The notes under the pieces: model-generated
The model's input: the letters and a program-made list of their open reading frames with translations, nothing else
The model's database searches: none
Told to the model about the DNA's origin: nothing
In this document: positions 62,496 through 64,000 of the stretch, one piece after another
Layout of the letters: each line of letters opens with the position of its first letter
Position numbering within the stretch: position 1 is the first letter of the stretch
Program-made: the position numbers and the translations under genes
NCBI RefSeq assembly: GCF_900452395.1
Contig: NZ_UGNV01000001.1
Location: 186,001-250,000, forward strand
Direction: 5' to 3'
DNA: 64,000 nucleotides
Source: Legionella beliardensis
Lineage (GTDB): Bacteria; Pseudomonadota; Gammaproteobacteria; Legionellales; Legionellaceae

Positions 62496-63794
62496 ATGAT
62501 TGCTGCTATGGTTAATGCTGTTACTAGGATTAATAATAATTATAATCCCTTCCTCTTTAAGAATTTTCATCTCTATTTTTTGATGATTCTTACGGTTTTC
62601 TTTATTCCGCAAGAAATATATGGCTTTTTTACTCATGGTAGTTCAACCAATTTTTTATTATTTTCATTAACCTGTTTGGCGATGGGGAGTTTTTTAACAT
62701 CATATTACCTCTTAAAGAGAATAAGATGGGATAATCTCCATACTAAAAAATGGATTAATTTAGATCATTTTAGCTGCGTAATGACTGGTTTATATGCATT
62801 CATTATTTTATATACAGCACTTACGGCAAAGGATATTGCCCTTTTTGCAGCGTTACGAGGCGTAGAAGTAGGAAAATTAGCTTATATTAGAGAGGAATTT
62901 TTAAGAACAAGAGTTGGGCATGAAATTTGGCTGCGCTATGGTTATAACATCATGGTGTTTGCGGTTATCCCTTTAATTACCACCAGACTTTTTGTACTTA
63001 AGCATAAGCTGCGTTACCCTTATCTGCTGTTTTTTATTTTTACCCTTTCCTTAACCTTACAAAAAAGTTTAAGCCAAAATGCATTTATCCCTTTAATTAT
63101 CTTAGCATTCAATATAAAAAATTATCGCATGTTAATTGGCATGGTTTGCGGTTTAATTTCTACAATTTTACTTATTTCTTTTTTAGCATTTGGTGGCGTG
63201 CATGAGATAAAATCAGCACATACTAAGTCTCAGCCTATCGAGCAAACAACAGAAATTATTATAAAAAGCGAAAAAGCCAAGATAAATTTTCTTAAGTACT
63301 ATGTGATGTGGATTCCTTATGAAACAGGGCTAGTATGGTTAGATTTTAAGGAAAAAGTTCTCAATGGTAAAAATGTCAATTTTGAATCTTTTCATTTCTT
63401 AGGGCCCTTAATTACAGGGAAACCTTATTTCCCACTAGAAAATTTAGTTTTTAGATATCAGTTTCACTCACCTAAAGATTTTACTGGCAGCGCTAATGTT
63501 ACCTATTTTATTGATGCCTATGCAAAATTTGGTGCCCCAGGTGTAATTGTAGCCAGCATTCTTATTGCCTTTTTAACAGTATTAGTTTCTATACATGGCA
63601 GTTTAGTGGTTAAGTCCATGTTCTATCTTTCGTTATTTTATATGGCGTTGAATCAATTATCAGGTGTTTTGTTTAGTGGTGGCGTGGGGTTATTAATTTT
63701 TGTTATGTTATTTTCATATGATAAAAAAATGCCTTATTCAGCAGCAAATTCTATAACAGATTTAGATAGAAAGATGCAGCTTGCACCTTGCTAG
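62496..63794 (+). CDS. Polytopic membrane protein, O-antigen polymerase-like (Wzy-type candidate)
   Basis: A 432-residue protein with about ten hydrophobic helices and a large loop (about residues 240-350) containing ESFHFLGPLITGKPYFPLEN. This is the usual shape of Wzy-type oligosaccharide polymerases, which share little sequence, so the call rests on topology and neighbours. The ATG at 62496 has AAAGGAG 11 bases upstream. A GTG at 62364 would add 44 hydrophilic residues without a ribosome site. Third gene of the plus-strand run. Confidence 0.65.
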   Translation: MIAAMVNAVTRINNNYNPFLFKNFHLYFLMILTVFFIPQEIYGFFTHGSSTNFLLFSLTCLAMGSFLTSYYLLKRIRWDNLHTKKWINLDHFSCVMTGLYAFIILYTALTAKDIALFAALRGVEVGKLAYIREEFLRTRVGHEIWLRYGYNIMVFAVIPLITTRLFVLKHKLRYPYLLFFIFTLSLTLQKSLSQNAFIPLIILAFNIKNYRMLIGMVCGLISTILLISFLAFGGVHEIKSAHTKSQPIEQTTEIIIKSEKAKINFLKYYVMWIPYETGLVWLDFKEKVLNGKNVNFESFHFLGPLITGKPYFPLENLVFRYQFHSPKDFTGSANVTYFIDAYAKFGAPGVIVASILIAFLTVLVSIHGSLVVKSMFYLSLFYMALNQLSGVLFSGGVGLLIFVMLFSYDKKMPYSAANSITDLDRKMQLAPC

Positions 63795-63802
63795 TATTGG
63801 TT

Positions 63803-63851
63803 GCTCATGGTTAAAATTCTTTCTTACGAGTTTTGAATTTTAGCCATGAGC
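63803..63851. terminator. Inverted repeat between convergent genes
   Basis: GCTCATGGTTAAAATTC (63803-63819) and GAATTTTAGCCATGAGC (63835-63851) pair over 17 positions with one mismatch. It spans the stop codon of the minus-strand gene that enters from the right edge, so it may serve as a shared terminator for both. Confidence 0.5.
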
Positions 63852-64000
63852 TTAAACTTATATGAGATTTACCTCGACTTTCATAATAAAAATAAAGCGC
63901 GCAGAATAGAAAGTAAAAAATGTAGTTGATGAAATAAGCATAAGATAACCCCAACAATCCATACTTATCGAAAAAAACTCGCGACAAGCAATAAAACGAT
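63811..64000 (-). CDS. C-terminal fragment of a membrane protein, flippase-like (window edge)
   Basis: Reverse-strand frame open from the window edge to a TAA at 63811-63813, reading 62 residues. It has a DKYGLLGLSYAYFINYIFYF hydrophobic segment followed by CALYFYYESRG and a basic tail ending KFKTRKKEF. The YGLLGLSxAYxIxYI pattern is common at the end of polysaccharide flippases (Wzx/MATE-like), which would fit the locus, but so short a piece cannot prove it. Confidence 0.5.
   Translation of the reverse strand, partial: SFYCLSRVFFDKYGLLGLSYAYFINYIFYFLFCALYFYYESRGKSHISLSSWLKFKTRKKEF

Overview
The window looks like chromosome from a Legionella species or a very close relative. It is visibly AT-rich and rich in Lys, Asn and Ile codons. 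It carries a RocC-type ProQ/FinO RNA chaperone, an omptin of the Legionella plasminogen activator type, a response-regulator GGDEF-EAL protein divergent from a histidine kinase with an unusual His box (the arrangement described for L. pneumophila Lpl0329/Lpl0330), and many large proteins with acidic C-terminal tails of the Dot/Icm effector type. The species assignment is inference; no rRNA is present.

Layout. 0-16 kb is mostly core: the N-terminal part of dapB, a small membrane protein, rocC, a YaiI protein, a PP2C phosphatase with rearranged motif order, a secreted GH16 glucanase, the tkt-gap-pgk-pyk operon, a Legionella-type membrane protein, prlC and the tmRNA gene ssrA (tag ANDENFAGEAIAA). 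16.4-20.4 kb is a small accessory patch next to ssrA: a truncated P4-type integrase, an AlbA_2/HATPase protein and a Fic protein whose start is covered by two perfect copies of an 11-bp inverted repeat.

20.5-40.5 kb is envelope and secretion rich: an AraC/GyrI regulator, a thaumatin-like protein paired with an outer-membrane barrel, a nitrilase-fold protein, a eukaryotic-type phospholipase D, the omptin, the c-di-GMP two-component pair with a TorF-type porin, a GRDP-like protein and a 35-codon ORF, a FadL-type channel, and an alpha/beta hydrolase with Cys in place of the nucleophilic Ser.

41-55 kb holds effector-like genes: a spermidine-synthase-like membrane protein, a papain-like small protein, a four-unit glycine-zipper protein, a 1142-1152-residue P-loop (zeta-toxin-like) protein with a small downstream partner, a LysR/VOC divergent pair sharing a 25-bp palindrome, a small nucleotide kinase, and an overlapping lipid kinase/metallophosphoesterase pair. 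55.5-64 kb has yajQ and then a surface polysaccharide locus (rmlB, two acyltransferases, two glycosyltransferases, a polymerase-like protein and the C-terminus of a membrane protein that may be a flippase).

Intergenic palindromic repeats of several families are scattered through the window: ACCGTGGTCAAGCCACGGT, GGTTGGGC...GCCCAAC, CCTGGGTGCAGGCC and TGTCATTC...GAGATGACA. A 114-bp tandem array follows yajQ, and a roughly 242-bp repeat cluster lies at 50.7-51.3 kb. No tRNA, rRNA, CRISPR array or complete insertion sequence was seen.
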